From: JAXHUH01 sp034211175
GTDB lineage: Bacteria > Actinomycetota > Acidimicrobiia > Acidimicrobiales > CAIXPF01
Reading direction: 5' to 3'
Assembly: GCA_034211175.1 (NCBI GenBank)
Contig: JAXHUH010000126.1
Span: 1 to 23,205, forward strand
DNA length: 23,205 nt
Shown piece after piece: positions 7,713-16,953 of the stretch (positions within the stretch are counted from its first letter, which is position 1; every line of letters starts with the position of its first letter). The position numbers were made by a program, and so were the translations under genes. The notes beneath the pieces are model-generated. The model had not been told where the DNA came from. It saw only the letters and a program-made list of their open reading frames with translations, and made no database searches.

Positions 7713-7778
7713 CTGGTCTACACGGCCCACGCGCCGACCTGGGACTTCGCGCCCGGCGAGGTAGACCAGAACCGGCGG
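7713..7778. repeat. Hairpin repeat, copy 2 of a 66-bp exact direct repeat
   Basis: This is the second identical copy. Its arms are CTGGTCTAC (7713-7721) and GTAGACCAG (7761-7769), 9 bp, because the two outer bases on the left differ from copy 1. It ends 8 bases before the DUF58 stop codon. The position between two convergent genes would suit a bidirectional terminator, but there is no U-tract, and exact identity over 66 bp suggests recent duplication or a dispersed REP/MITE-like family. Confidence 0.9.
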
Positions 7779-7786
7779 ACGCGCGG

Positions 7787-9207
7787 TCAGAGGCGGCCGC
7801 TGGCCTTGATGTCGAGGTAGGCGTCGGCGAGACCGGCGGCCAGGCGGCCCGCGGGGGCGTCGACGACGGTGGCGCCCGTCGCCCGCAGCGCCCGGGCGAG
7901 CTTCTGGCGCTCGTCGAGGGACGCGGCCGCAGCCGCGGCGCGATGGGCCTCCTCACTCGTCTCCGGCACCTGTCGCGCCCAGCCGGTCACCATGGGGTCG
8001 CGCACCGCGGCGACGATGACCATGTGGTCCCGCGTCACGAGCGGCAGCGCGCCGAGCAGATCGGCACCCGCACCCCGCTGGACCAGATCGGTGGCCACGA
8101 CGAACAGCGCCCGTCGCCGGAACCGGGCCAGCAGGTGGGCGAAGGCCCGGCCGTAGTCGCTCTCGACCAGCGCCGGCTCGACGTCGCACAACGTCTCCGA
8201 CACCCGCTGGGTCTGGTCGGGCCGGCGGCTCGGCGCCACCGAGGCCCGCACCTCGTCAGCGAACGCGACGACCCCGCAGCGGTCACCGAGGCGGGTCGCC
8301 ACCACGGTGAGGCCCAGCACCGCGTCCATGGCGTGCTCGAACCGGGGGGCGTCGCCCACGAGGCCGGCCATCGTGCGGCCGGCATCGAGCAGGCACACGA
8401 CCGTCTGGTTCCGCTCGGCCCGGTGCTGGCGGACGATCGGGCGCCCGGCGCGGGCGGTCGCCGCCCAGTCGATGCGCCGGAACTCGTCGTCGGTCGTGTA
8501 CTCGCGCAGGTGGTCGAACTCGGTGCCGCCGCCACGCCCACGGGCCGAGCGGATGCCGACCTCGAGGATCCGGGCCCGCTCGACCCGCAGCTCGGCCTCC
8601 TCCCGGGCCCGCAGCGGCGGCAGCACCCGCAGCGTGGTCGTCCGGTGGCGCGCCGCCTGGCGGGCGACGAGACCCAGGGGGCCCTCGACCCGGACGACGA
8701 GCTCGCCGATGTCGTAGCGGCCGCGCCTGGTGGGGTGGAGCGTCGTGGTGACGGTGGCCGAGCCCCGCGCCGGCAACGTGACGGTGGCCCGCCGGGCCTC
8801 GGCCCCGAGCGACGGAGCCAGCTCGTCGGCGATCGACACCCGGGCCGGCCGCCCGGCGCCGGAGAGCACCCAGCGCAGCTCGGTCGGGACGCCGAGCTGG
8901 AGGACCGGCGACACCTCGCGGCGAACCGCCACGTGGCCCGGTCGTGGCGCCCGCACCCAGTCGAACACCGCGGCGAGCGCGACCAGCCCGTCGACCACGA
9001 CCAGTCCGGGCCCGAACCCCTCGGCGACCAGGGCCACGGCCACCGACGCGGCGGCGAGGACGACGGCGAGGCGCCGGGTCGGCACCGGCCAGCCGAGACG
9101 GTCGGGCCGGTCCTCCGGCGTCGTCGTCCCGGCCTTCGCCACACCCACCGCGTCTCCCGGCGTCCTCGTCGTCGCGTCGGCCGATGTCGCCGCGGTGACC
9201 GGGATGC

Positions 9208-9211
<4 letters not shown>
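7787..9211 (-). CDS. DUF58 domain protein with von Willebrand A-like fold
   Basis: DUF58 proteins are membrane-anchored, vWA-like partners of MoxR ATPases. This one has 474 residues: a Thr/Ala-rich N-terminus (1-45), two membrane segments at about 47-63 and 68-85, an extended beta-rich region (about 95-200, with TRRGRYDIGELVVRVEGPLGL-type strands read in two parts: RRGRYDIGEL and DPLGLV-like EGPLGLV), the family signature GTEFDHLREYTTDDEFRRID at 229-248 followed by WAATARAGRPIVRQH, and the MIDAS-like LLDAGRTM at 274-281, which keeps the first Asp but not the canonical DxSxS. The GTG at 9211 overlaps the MoxR stop as GTGA, so it is translated by coupling. It is the last gene of the operon, and the two hairpin repeats lie just downstream. 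Confidence 0.93.
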
Positions 9212-10393
<1,182 letters not shown>

Positions 10394-10410
<17 letters not shown>

Positions 10411-11545
10411 CGAGGACCTCGCGTCGTAGGGACTCGGTGGGGCCCATCAGCGCCACCAGCTCGTCGTCGTCGGCGACCGGATGGTCGCCGAGCAGCTGCT
10501 CGATCGTCGAACGCTCGTGGCGGCTCAACGGCGCGACCGCCGTGGCGACGTCGCCCGCCGGGCTGTCGGCCGGCAGACCGACCCGACGGGCGAGGTCGCG
10601 GCGCAGGGCGCGCCGGACCAGGTCGGCCGAGCGCTGGGGGTTGGCGGTCCGACCGAGCAGCGCGGCGACCCCGCGCACCAGCTCGGCGCTCGGCACCCGC
10701 ACCGGCACGTGGTCGGCAACCGGGCGACCGAGGCGGCGCGCCCGCCACAGCGCGTACACCACGAACGCGACGACGAGCTGGACCAGCGCCTGGCGCGGTC
10801 CCGGGCCGACCAGCGCCCACAGGTCGCCGAAGACGTCGTAGAGATCGTCGGGTCCCTCCCCCGGCCCCGGGGGCTCGAGCACGACGACCGACCGCTCGCT
10901 GTTCGGCGCCAGGAGCGAGACGGCGGCCAACGCGTTGTCGAGCTCGCCGAGCCGTTCGTTGGTGAACGGATCGGCGCTGCCCAGCGCGACGACCTCACCG
11001 CTGCCGAGGCCGGTGACGGTCACGAAGGCCCGTCGGACCTCACCGAAGCACGAGGTGTCGACGTCGTCGGTCGAGAACGCCGAGCCGGCGCCGACGTCGA
11101 GGGCGTCCACGTCGGCGAGGGCCTCGATGTTGCAGAACCCCCGACCGATGGCGGACCCGGTGTGATCCGTGAGCGCGCCGACCGAGCCGGCGATCGGGGG
11201 CGCGAACGACGACGTGGGATCGGCCACGACGAGCACGCCGCCGCCGGAGACCCAGCGCTCCAGCTCGCGACGGTCGGGCTCGTCGAGGTCGTCGACGAGC
11301 AGGAGCGCGGTACCGGCGCCGCCGGGCGACGACGAGACGCCGACCTGGCGGGCGTAGCGCTCGAGCAACAACACCAGCGCCCGGGTGCCGTCGGGGTCGG
11401 TCGAGCGCGGGTCGAGCGGGGGGCCGCCGCGGCGATCGGTGCCACCGAGAACGAAGGCGACGGCGATGACGACGATCACGAGCAGCACCCACCAGTACCG
11501 ACCGATGGCCGACCGGCCGCGCGACGAGGTACCGGGTGCGCTCAC
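10394..11545 (-). CDS. DUF4350 domain membrane protein
   Basis: DUF4350 proteins are bitopic or polytopic membrane proteins with an extracytoplasmic glutamine-amidotransferase-like fold; their role is unknown. This one has 383 residues: a short basic N-terminus, a membrane segment at 18-35 (YWWVLLVIVVIAVAFVLG), the DUF4350 domain with PPLDPRSTDPDGTRALVLLL and GGGVLVVADPTS, a second membrane segment near 250-267 (LVQLVVAFVVYALWRARRLG), and a helical cytosolic tail with SAELVRGVAALLGRT and RRALRRDLARRVGLP, seen in this family next to MoxR. The GTG at 11545 overlaps the upstream stop as GTGA. The frame stays open far upstream but reads there as antisense, Arg-rich sequence, so the coupled GTG is the start. 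Confidence 0.9.
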
Positions 11546-13122
11546 GTCCGCGTCTCCGGCACCCGTCGACCATCGGGCTGGCGGTCGCCGTCGGGGATGC
11601 GGCGGGCGACCGCGTCGACCCGGTCGCGGAACGCCTCGGCCGCGGCGCGGTCGGCGGGCTCGCCGCCGTAGTGGACGGCCTCGAGCGCCCCGGTCACCTC
11701 CGCCATCGCAGCACCGGCGTCGGCCACCCGCTCGGCCACCGCCCGGCGGTGCTCGCCCGTCGTCGTGGCCCGACCGGCGTCGATCGCACCGGCGCGGGCG
11801 AGCCGCACCGCCAGTGCCCGGTAGCGGGAGAGCATCGCCTCCCGCCACGCACCCCGGGCCTCGAGGTCGGCCGCCTCCCGCTCGTGATCGGCGTCGTCGT
11901 CGGGATCGATGTCGATGGTGATGCCGTCGCCGGAACGGCGGCGCACCCGGCGGGGGCCCCGGTCGCGCCACAGCCGATGCGCCAGGTAGCCGATGGCGAC
12001 CGCGGCGACGATGCCGATCAGCCAGGTCAGCGCCGCGCTCCCCCCGGCGCCGGGAGCGGGCACGAAGTCGGGCCACAGCCAGTCGATGGCGTCGGCGAGC
12101 CACTCGAGGGCGCGGCTGAAGGCCCGTTCGACCAGGTTCGGCTCGAGCTCCTCGAACTCGGGCCGCGACACGATGTCGTCGGCGGTGCGCTCCACCTCGC
12201 CGGGATCGACGACCGGTTCGGGCAGGCGACCCCGGCCCGCGGGCCCGATCGGTGCGCCCACGACGGCCACCGACGTGGCCGACGCCGGGCTCACGGGCCC
12301 CCCCGCACCGAAGCGGCGGGTGGCGTCCCACGCCAGGTCCAGCCCCTCGATGCGGCACCGCAGGTCGACGTAGAGCAGCGCGGCGGAGGCGGCGACCGCC
12401 GGGGTCACGACCACGGCGACCGCCAGGTCGACGACGCTGCGGACGAACCACGTGTACTCGTCGGGTGCCCATGCCTCCGCGGCCCAGCCGGCCAGGCCGA
12501 TGGCGTAGGTCACGGCCGTGGAGCTGAGCGCGATCAGGACCGACGCGCCGACGACCCGCATCGGGCGCTGACGCGACAGCGTGAACGCCCGGGCGATGGC
12601 GCGCAGGGGGTTGCACCGCTCGACGACCGCAACCGGGGTCAGCACGGCGAAGAAGGCGACGGCGACCAGCCCCGGCACGACGAGCAGGACGAAGCCGACG
12701 AGCTTCACCACGCCGACGAGGACCCAGGAGGTGAGCACCACGAGCCACACCCGCACCGGTTGGCGGAGCGCGTCGAGCGGCGACGGATCGGCCCCGGTGC
12801 ACCAGGCCCACACGGCCGCGGCGGCGGGGACGCCGACCAGCGCCGTCGTCAAGGTGCCGGCGGCGGCGAGGAGCACCATGCCCACCACGCTCCGGGGCAC
12901 GACGGCCGCGGCCACCACGGGGTTCGCCAGGCCGCCCTCGGAGCCCGACCGGTTGAGGAGGACGATCGTGAGCGCCACCAGCGGCAGGGCGGGAACGGCG
13001 GCGCCACCGAGCATGACCTTCGGCCGCGCGGTCAGCGCGGCGTACCCGCCGTCGACGATCTGACCGAAGGTCAGGGGTCGCATGCGCACGGGTCGCGGCA
13101 GCGGCGACACCGACTGGTCCAT
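11542..13122 (-). CDS. Multi-pass membrane domain fused to a DUF4129 domain
   Basis: This is the first gene of the operon (526 residues). Residues 14-300 look like the membrane domain found in GDPD-anchor-type and related actinobacterial proteins: RPLTFGQIVDGGYAALTARP at the start, then about six hydrophobic segments with the FTLSRQRPMRVVGASVLI motif. Residues 300-385 are a linker with a Pro/Glu-rich part. A further membrane segment (TWLIGIVAAVAIGYLAHRLW) precedes an acidic linker and the C-terminal DUF4129 domain with AWREAMLSRYRALAVRLARAG-type helices (key parts AMLSRYRALAV and TTGEHRRAVAERV). In related genomes I recall these as separate neighbouring genes, so a single fused protein is notable. 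The ATG at 13122 is preferred over an upstream ATG at 13194 because the extra residues are low complexity. Confidence 0.85.
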   Translation of the reverse strand: MDQSVSPLPRPVRMRPLTFGQIVDGGYAALTARPKVMLGGAAVPALPLVALTIVLLNRSGSEGGLANPVVAAAVVPRSVVGMVLLAAAGTLTTALVGVPAAAAVWAWCTGADPSPLDALRQPVRVWLVVLTSWVLVGVVKLVGFVLLVVPGLVAVAFFAVLTPVAVVERCNPLRAIARAFTLSRQRPMRVVGASVLIALSSTAVTYAIGLAGWAAEAWAPDEYTWFVRSVVDLAVAVVVTPAVAASAALLYVDLRCRIEGLDLAWDATRRFGAGGPVSPASATSVAVVGAPIGPAGRGRLPEPVVDPGEVERTADDIVSRPEFEELEPNLVERAFSRALEWLADAIDWLWPDFVPAPGAGGSAALTWLIGIVAAVAIGYLAHRLWRDRGPRRVRRRSGDGITIDIDPDDDADHEREAADLEARGAWREAMLSRYRALAVRLARAGAIDAGRATTTGEHRRAVAERVADAGAAMAEVTGALEAVHYGGEPADRAAAEAFRDRVDAVARRIPDGDRQPDGRRVPETRT

Positions 13123-13286
13123 CCCGCCATTGTGGCCGCGCCGGCCGCCGGGGACGCGCGCCATCTCCCGGCCCGGCGCCCGCAGAGCGGCCACCGTCGT
13201 CTGCCCTGGACCGCGGTGCCCTGGACGACCGCGTCCGGGGCCGCAGCGCCCGGGGCGGCCGTCCCCCGGGCCGGGATCCGAGGTTG

Positions 13287-13292
13287 TACCGT
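13287..13292 (+). promoter_or_regulatory. Candidate -10 element, possibly for a leaderless transcript
   Basis: TACCGT fits the actinobacterial TAnnnT -10 pattern and ends 8 bases before the ATG at 13301, so transcription would begin at or next to the start codon. No -35 is recognisable. The divergent 178-base region 13123-13300 should also hold the promoter of the DUF4129 operon, which I cannot place. Confidence 0.35.
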
Positions 13293-13300
13293 GCCGGCGG

Positions 13301-14053
13301 ATGAAGCGGTACGGGCCGGCGACCTACGGCGATGCGTTCGCCGACGTCTACGACGACTGGTACGCCGATCTCGGCGACGCCGACGTCGTGATCCGCCGGG
13401 TCGTCGAGCTGGCCGACGGCGGCCCGGTGCTCGAGCTGGGCTGCGGCACGGGCCGGCTCGCCCTGCCGATCGCCGATGCCGGCCCCGACGTCGTCGCCAT
13501 CGACGCCTCGGAGGCGATGCTCGAGCGTCTGCGGGCGAAGCCGGCGTCACGCGCCCTCGACATCCGCCTGGCCGACATGGCCACCTTCGACGTGTTGGAC
13601 CGGGCGCCGTTCGGTCTCGTGCTCTGCGCGTTCAACACGTTCTTCAACCTCCCGACGGTCGAGCTGCAGGAGCAGTGCCTCTACCGGATCGCCGGCCACC
13701 TGCGCCGCGGCGGGCGGTTCGTGATCGAGTGCGTCGAGCCGGGCGACGAGCCCGACGCGCCGCGCAGCGCCGTCGAGCCGTCACGGATCGACGATGACCG
13801 GGTGGTGCTCAGCGTGAGCCGCCAGGACCCGACGACCCAGACGATCACCGGCCAGCACGTCGAGATCAGCGAGGCCGGGATCCGACTGCGCCCGTGGCGG
13901 GTCCGCTACTGCCGGACCACCGAGCTGGACGCCATGGCCGCCCGCGCCGGCCTCGAGCTCGAGCACCGAGCCGCGGGCTGGGCCGACGAGCCCTTCGACG
14001 AGTCCACCTCCACCGTCCACGTCTCCACCTACCGCCGCACCGGCGGCCCCTGA
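13301..14053 (+). CDS. Class I SAM-dependent methyltransferase
   Basis: The 250-residue product has a Rossmann-type methyltransferase fold. Motif I is VLELGCGTGRLALPIA (43-58), the acidic residue after strand 2 is in VVAIDASEAML (Asp68), motif II is in IRLADMATFDV, and FGLVLCAFNTFFNL with LRRGGRFVIECVEP gives strands 4 and 5. The N-terminal YGDAFADVYDDWYADL is typical of small-molecule methyltransferases of the Methyltransf_11/25 type. The C-terminal half is beta-rich (QTITGQHVEISEAGIRLRP read as two strands), as in enzymes annotated generally as class I methyltransferases, with no residue set that names a substrate. The ATG at 13301 follows a candidate -10 closely and no Shine-Dalgarno, in keeping with leaderless translation. 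It stands alone with its own promoter region, 73 bases before the next gene. Confidence 0.9.
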   Translation: MKRYGPATYGDAFADVYDDWYADLGDADVVIRRVVELADGGPVLELGCGTGRLALPIADAGPDVVAIDASEAMLERLRAKPASRALDIRLADMATFDVLDRAPFGLVLCAFNTFFNLPTVELQEQCLYRIAGHLRRGGRFVIECVEPGDEPDAPRSAVEPSRIDDDRVVLSVSRQDPTTQTITGQHVEISEAGIRLRPWRVRYCRTTELDAMAARAGLELEHRAAGWADEPFDESTSTVHVSTYRRTGGP

Positions 14054-14126
14054 TCGGGTCCCGCCCGAACGGATCGCGGGGCGAACGGCCCTGGTCGGGG
14101 GGAGCCGGCGGTGGGACGCTCGGCTC

Positions 14127-15146
14127 GTGGAGTCGCACGAGCGGCTGGTCCGGTGGTTGCTGGACGGTGATCCGGCGGTCGCGTGGCAGGTACGGCGGGA
14201 CCTGCTCGACGAACCGGTTGCCACCGTCGAGGCGGCCCGCGCCCGGGTGGCCACGGAGGGCTGGGGCGCGCGGCTGCTCGCCGAGCAGGACCCGTCGGGG
14301 ACCTGGGGCGACGCGCTCTACAGCCCGAAGTGCACCTCGACCACCTACACGCTCCAGCTCCTACGCCAGCTCGGCCTGCCCCGGGGCCACCCGGCGGCGG
14401 TGGCCGGCTGCGAGCGCCTGCTCGACGGTGCCCGCTGGTTCGACGGCGGCCTGAACCTGGCGAAGACCGTCGGGTACCCGGAGACGTGCATCACCTCGAT
14501 CGTCGTGGCGGTGGCCGCGTCGTTCGGTGTGGTCGACGAGCGCGTGGAGCAGGCCGTGGCGTGGCTCCTCGGCCAGCAGCTCGCCGACGGCGGCTGGAAC
14601 TGCGACACGGTGCGTCGGGGCAGCACCCACGGGTCGTTCGACACGACGATCCTCGCCCTCGAGGCGCTCGACGAGTGGAACGCGGCCATGGGCCCCGACC
14701 CGGTGGCGGCCGCGGCCGCGGGCCGGGGACGCGAGTTCTTCCTCGAGCACCGGCTCTACTGCTCGCACCACACCGGCGAGGTCGTGAGCCGCAACTACCT
14801 GCGCGGCGCGTTCCCGCCGGGTTGGCACCACGACCTGGTGCGCGGGCTCGACCACTTCCAGCACGTGGAGGCCCCGGTCGACGGCCGCCTCGCCGCTGCG
14901 GTCGAGGTCCTGCGCTCGTGGCGCCGCGGCGACGGGACCTGGGCCGGTGGTGCCCGCCATCCCGGCCGGTACTGGTTCGTGCTCGAGCCGGCGCGGGGAC
15001 CGAGCCGGGTCGCCACGCTGCGCGCGCTGAGGATCCTGCGCTGGTGGCAGGCGCCGGTCCCGGGCACGAACGCGGTCCACGAGGCCGACCCGATCGACGC
15101 CACCACCTCGACGACCGGAGCGGGCAGGACCGAGCGGATCGCCTGA
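14127..15146 (+). CDS. Prenyltransferase/squalene-oxidase-repeat protein (toroid fold)
   Basis: The 339-residue product is rich in alpha/alpha-toroid repeats of the type shared by terpene cyclases and prenyltransferases. Three QW-like repeat ends can be seen: LLAEQDPSGTWG near 51-62, LLGQQLADGGWNCDT near 147-161, and LRSWRRGDGTWAGG near 257-270. Other parts include YSPKCTSTTYTLQLLRQLGLP and GRYWFVLEPARGPSRVATLR-type terminal sequence (key part SRVATLRALRILRWW). I find no DxDD motif of squalene-hopene cyclases and no zinc site of protein prenyltransferases, and the protein is about half the size of a hopene cyclase. A terpene-cyclase annotation would overstate the evidence; a toroid-fold protein of unknown function is what the sequence supports. 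The GTG at 14127 is the first start in a frame that becomes protein-like there. Confidence 0.85.
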   Translation: MESHERLVRWLLDGDPAVAWQVRRDLLDEPVATVEAARARVATEGWGARLLAEQDPSGTWGDALYSPKCTSTTYTLQLLRQLGLPRGHPAAVAGCERLLDGARWFDGGLNLAKTVGYPETCITSIVVAVAASFGVVDERVEQAVAWLLGQQLADGGWNCDTVRRGSTHGSFDTTILALEALDEWNAAMGPDPVAAAAAGRGREFFLEHRLYCSHHTGEVVSRNYLRGAFPPGWHHDLVRGLDHFQHVEAPVDGRLAAAVEVLRSWRRGDGTWAGGARHPGRYWFVLEPARGPSRVATLRALRILRWWQAPVPGTNAVHEADPIDATTSTTGAGRTERIA

Positions 15147-15190
15147 CCGTGGTCGGCCCCCGAGGGCCGCCGGTTGTGGCGGACCCGACG

Positions 15191-15219
15191 TGGACGCACA
15201 GTGGGTGATTCGTTAGGTT
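15191..15219 (+). promoter_or_regulatory. Candidate promoter upstream of the GalT-family gene
   Basis: TGGACG (15191-15196) and TAGGTT (15214-15219) are separated by 17 bases and lie 28 bases before the GTG at 15248. The match to the actinobacterial consensus is partial (4 of 6 at -35, TAnnnT at -10). The surrounding 40 bases are locally less GC-rich, which fits a promoter. Confidence 0.35.
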
Positions 15220-15247
15220 CTCTCGGTGACTTCGGGGACGTCGTGAC

Positions 15248-16246
15248 GTGAGCCAGCTCCGGTTCAACCCGCTCGCGGGGCGCTGGGTGGCCGTCGCCGC
15301 CGACCGTGCGGCCCGTCCCCAAGACTTCGCCTCGACGCGGGTACCGGTCGAGCCGGGACCGCGACGGCCGTGCCCGTTCTGCCCCGGCAACGAGGAGGAG
15401 ACCCCGCCCGCGCTCGAGACCTACGGGCCCCAGGGCCGGTGGCTCGTGCGGGTGGTGCCCAACCTCTACCCGGCGTTCGTGGGCAGCGGTGCGCTCGAGG
15501 TGACCGAGATCTCGCCCCTGTTCCACCAGGCGCCCGCCAAGGGGATCCACGAGGTCCTCGTCCTCGGGCCGGACCACTCCCAGAGCTGGGCCGACCTCGA
15601 CGACCGACAGACCGCCCTGGTCATGGCCGCCATCCGGGACCGGGTGGAGGAGCACGCCCGTGCCCGGGGCATCGCGTACACCCAGGTCATCGTCAACCAC
15701 GGCCGCGAGGCCGGCGCGTCGATCGAGCACCCCCACGGCCAGCTGCTCGGCATCCCGTTCGTGCCCACCGAGATCGCCGAGGAGCTGCGGGCCACGCAGA
15801 GCTTCCCGGACGGGCCGCTGATGAAGGTCCTGATCGAGGCCGAGCTCGAGGCCGCGTGCCGCATCGTGCACGACGACGAGCAGGTCCTCGTCGTCTGCCC
15901 GTTCTGGGCCGGCAGCCCCTACGAGCTGCTCGTCGTGCCGAAGACGCCGGCCGCCCACCTCGACAACGTGGCACCGGCCGACCTCGTCGCCGTGGGCCGG
16001 GCGATCCGCACGTCGCTGCGCCGCATCCGATCGCTGCTCGGCGATGTGGCGTACAACATCGTCTTCCACTCGGCACCCCACGATGCCGACGGCGACTCGA
16101 TGTGGTGGCACGTGCACATCCGCCCGGCGGTGACCACGACCGCCGGGTTCGAGCAGGGCACCGGCGTGCGCATCAACGTCGTGCCGCCCGAGCTGGCTGC
16201 GTCACAGCTCACCTCGGCCACTGTCACCGCCGACATCCGCCACTGA
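15248..16246 (+). CDS. galT: Galactose-1-phosphate uridylyltransferase family (GalT-like)
   Basis: GalT moves UMP between UDP-glucose and galactose-1-phosphate through a uridylyl-histidine intermediate in the Leloir pathway. The 332-residue product has RFNPLAGRWVAVAADR at the N-terminus, the zinc ligands CPFC (Cys42, Cys45), VPNLYPAF, GIHEVLVLGPDHSQSW, the active-site HPHGQ (161-165, nucleophile His163), FWAGSPYELLVVPK and a C-terminal WWHVHIRP with AGFEQGTGVRINVVPPE. All key residues are present and length is normal. The C-terminal motif is shared with related sugar-1-phosphate nucleotidyltransferases, including ADP-glucose phosphorylase-like enzymes, so the sugar and nucleotide are not certain. 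No galK or galE gene lies beside it. The GTG at 15248 directly precedes the conserved N-terminus. Confidence 0.9.
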   Translation: MSQLRFNPLAGRWVAVAADRAARPQDFASTRVPVEPGPRRPCPFCPGNEEETPPALETYGPQGRWLVRVVPNLYPAFVGSGALEVTEISPLFHQAPAKGIHEVLVLGPDHSQSWADLDDRQTALVMAAIRDRVEEHARARGIAYTQVIVNHGREAGASIEHPHGQLLGIPFVPTEIAEELRATQSFPDGPLMKVLIEAELEAACRIVHDDEQVLVVCPFWAGSPYELLVVPKTPAAHLDNVAPADLVAVGRAIRTSLRRIRSLLGDVAYNIVFHSAPHDADGDSMWWHVHIRPAVTTTAGFEQGTGVRINVVPPELAASQLTSATVTADIRH

Positions 16247-16274
16247 GCGACGCCGGCACCTCGCGTCACGAGCT

Positions 16275-16288
16275 CGCGCAGCTGCGCG
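16275..16288. terminator. Perfect palindrome between convergent genes
   Basis: CGCGCAGCTGCGCG is a 14-bp palindrome in the 44-base gap between the convergent GalT-like and permease genes. It could act on both strands as a stalling hairpin or cruciform. There is no U-tract and almost no loop, so support is weak. Confidence 0.25.
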
Positions 16289-16290
16289 GG

Positions 16291-16899
16291 TCACGTGCGC
16301 CGGACGGCCAACCTCGACGCCGCGGCCACCGCGACCGCGGCCACCGGCACCGCCAGCGCCACGGCCAGGTACCCGGCCGTGGCGTCGCCCCGCCCGAAGC
16401 GGCCCAGGAGGTCCCGGGTCGGCTCGACCACGATCAGCGCGATGAGCGAGGCCACGGCGACCAGGGTCGTGACGCCGAGGTGGCCGACGACCGGTCGGTG
16501 CAGGAACGTCCCGATCGCCACGCCGACGAGAACCCCGGCGATCTCGAGCGCCACGAGCGACGGGGTGTCGGCCGCCAACTTGAAGGGCGGGCACGGCTGC
16601 TGCGGCGCGCAGCCCGTCGCGACCGCGGCGAGCAACGCCGTGGCCACGGCGACGACCCCACCGATCGTCGCCGCGGCCAGCGCACGGCTGGTGTGGAGAC
16701 GGGCCGCGGACCCGGCCGCGGCGACGAGCAGCTCGCGGTGCGGGGCGTCGTCGACGTTGCCCACGGCGACGGTCAGCCAGCAGCCGACGGTTGCCATCAG
16801 CATGAACTGCGAGCCGGCGGCCGACCACGGTGATCCGCCCGAGGCGATCACGAGCCCGGCCCACACCAGGACGAGGAGCGCCGGCGGCACCCAACGCAT
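16291..16899 (-). CDS. Small multi-pass membrane protein, probable ABC transporter permease
   Basis: The 202-residue product is almost entirely hydrophobic, with about six membrane segments: PPALLVLVWAGLVIASGG at the start, FMLMATVGCWLTVAVG, a region near 75-96 (TIGGVVAVATALLAAVATG), LVALEIAGVLVGVAIGTFL, VTTLVAVASLIALIVV and GYLAVALAVPVAAVAVAAAS. The loop NVDDAPHRELLVAAAGSAARLHTSR after the second segment has the pattern found in ABC-2-type exporters next to the coupling helix (read as DDAPHRELL and GSAARLHTSR). Assignment rests mainly on its position 54 bases after an ABC ATPase gene on the same strand. The frame has no other start between that gene's TGA and the ATG at 16899. Substrate is unknown. 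Confidence 0.75.
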   Translation of the reverse strand: MRWVPPALLVLVWAGLVIASGGSPWSAAGSQFMLMATVGCWLTVAVGNVDDAPHRELLVAAAGSAARLHTSRALAAATIGGVVAVATALLAAVATGCAPQQPCPPFKLAADTPSLVALEIAGVLVGVAIGTFLHRPVVGHLGVTTLVAVASLIALIVVEPTRDLLGRFGRGDATAGYLAVALAVPVAAVAVAAASRLAVRRT

Positions 16900-16953
16900 G
16901 GACCGTCCGAGGAGCAGCGCCGCGAAAACGGGCCCGCCGGAGCGACGCCGGCA

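Noticed and set aside
7604..7778. Insertion sequence or MITE with target duplication
   Set aside because: No transposase and no clear target-site duplication at the ends of either copy; kept only as a repeat of unknown origin.
11546..12811. Upstream extension of the DUF4350 frame
   Set aside because: The frame is open but Arg/Gly/Pro-rich and lies inside the DUF4129 gene; the coupled GTG at 11545 is the natural start.
14127..15146. Hopanoid biosynthesis (squalene-hopene cyclase) gene
   Set aside because: Half the required length, no DxDD motif, and no neighbouring squalene or hopanoid gene.
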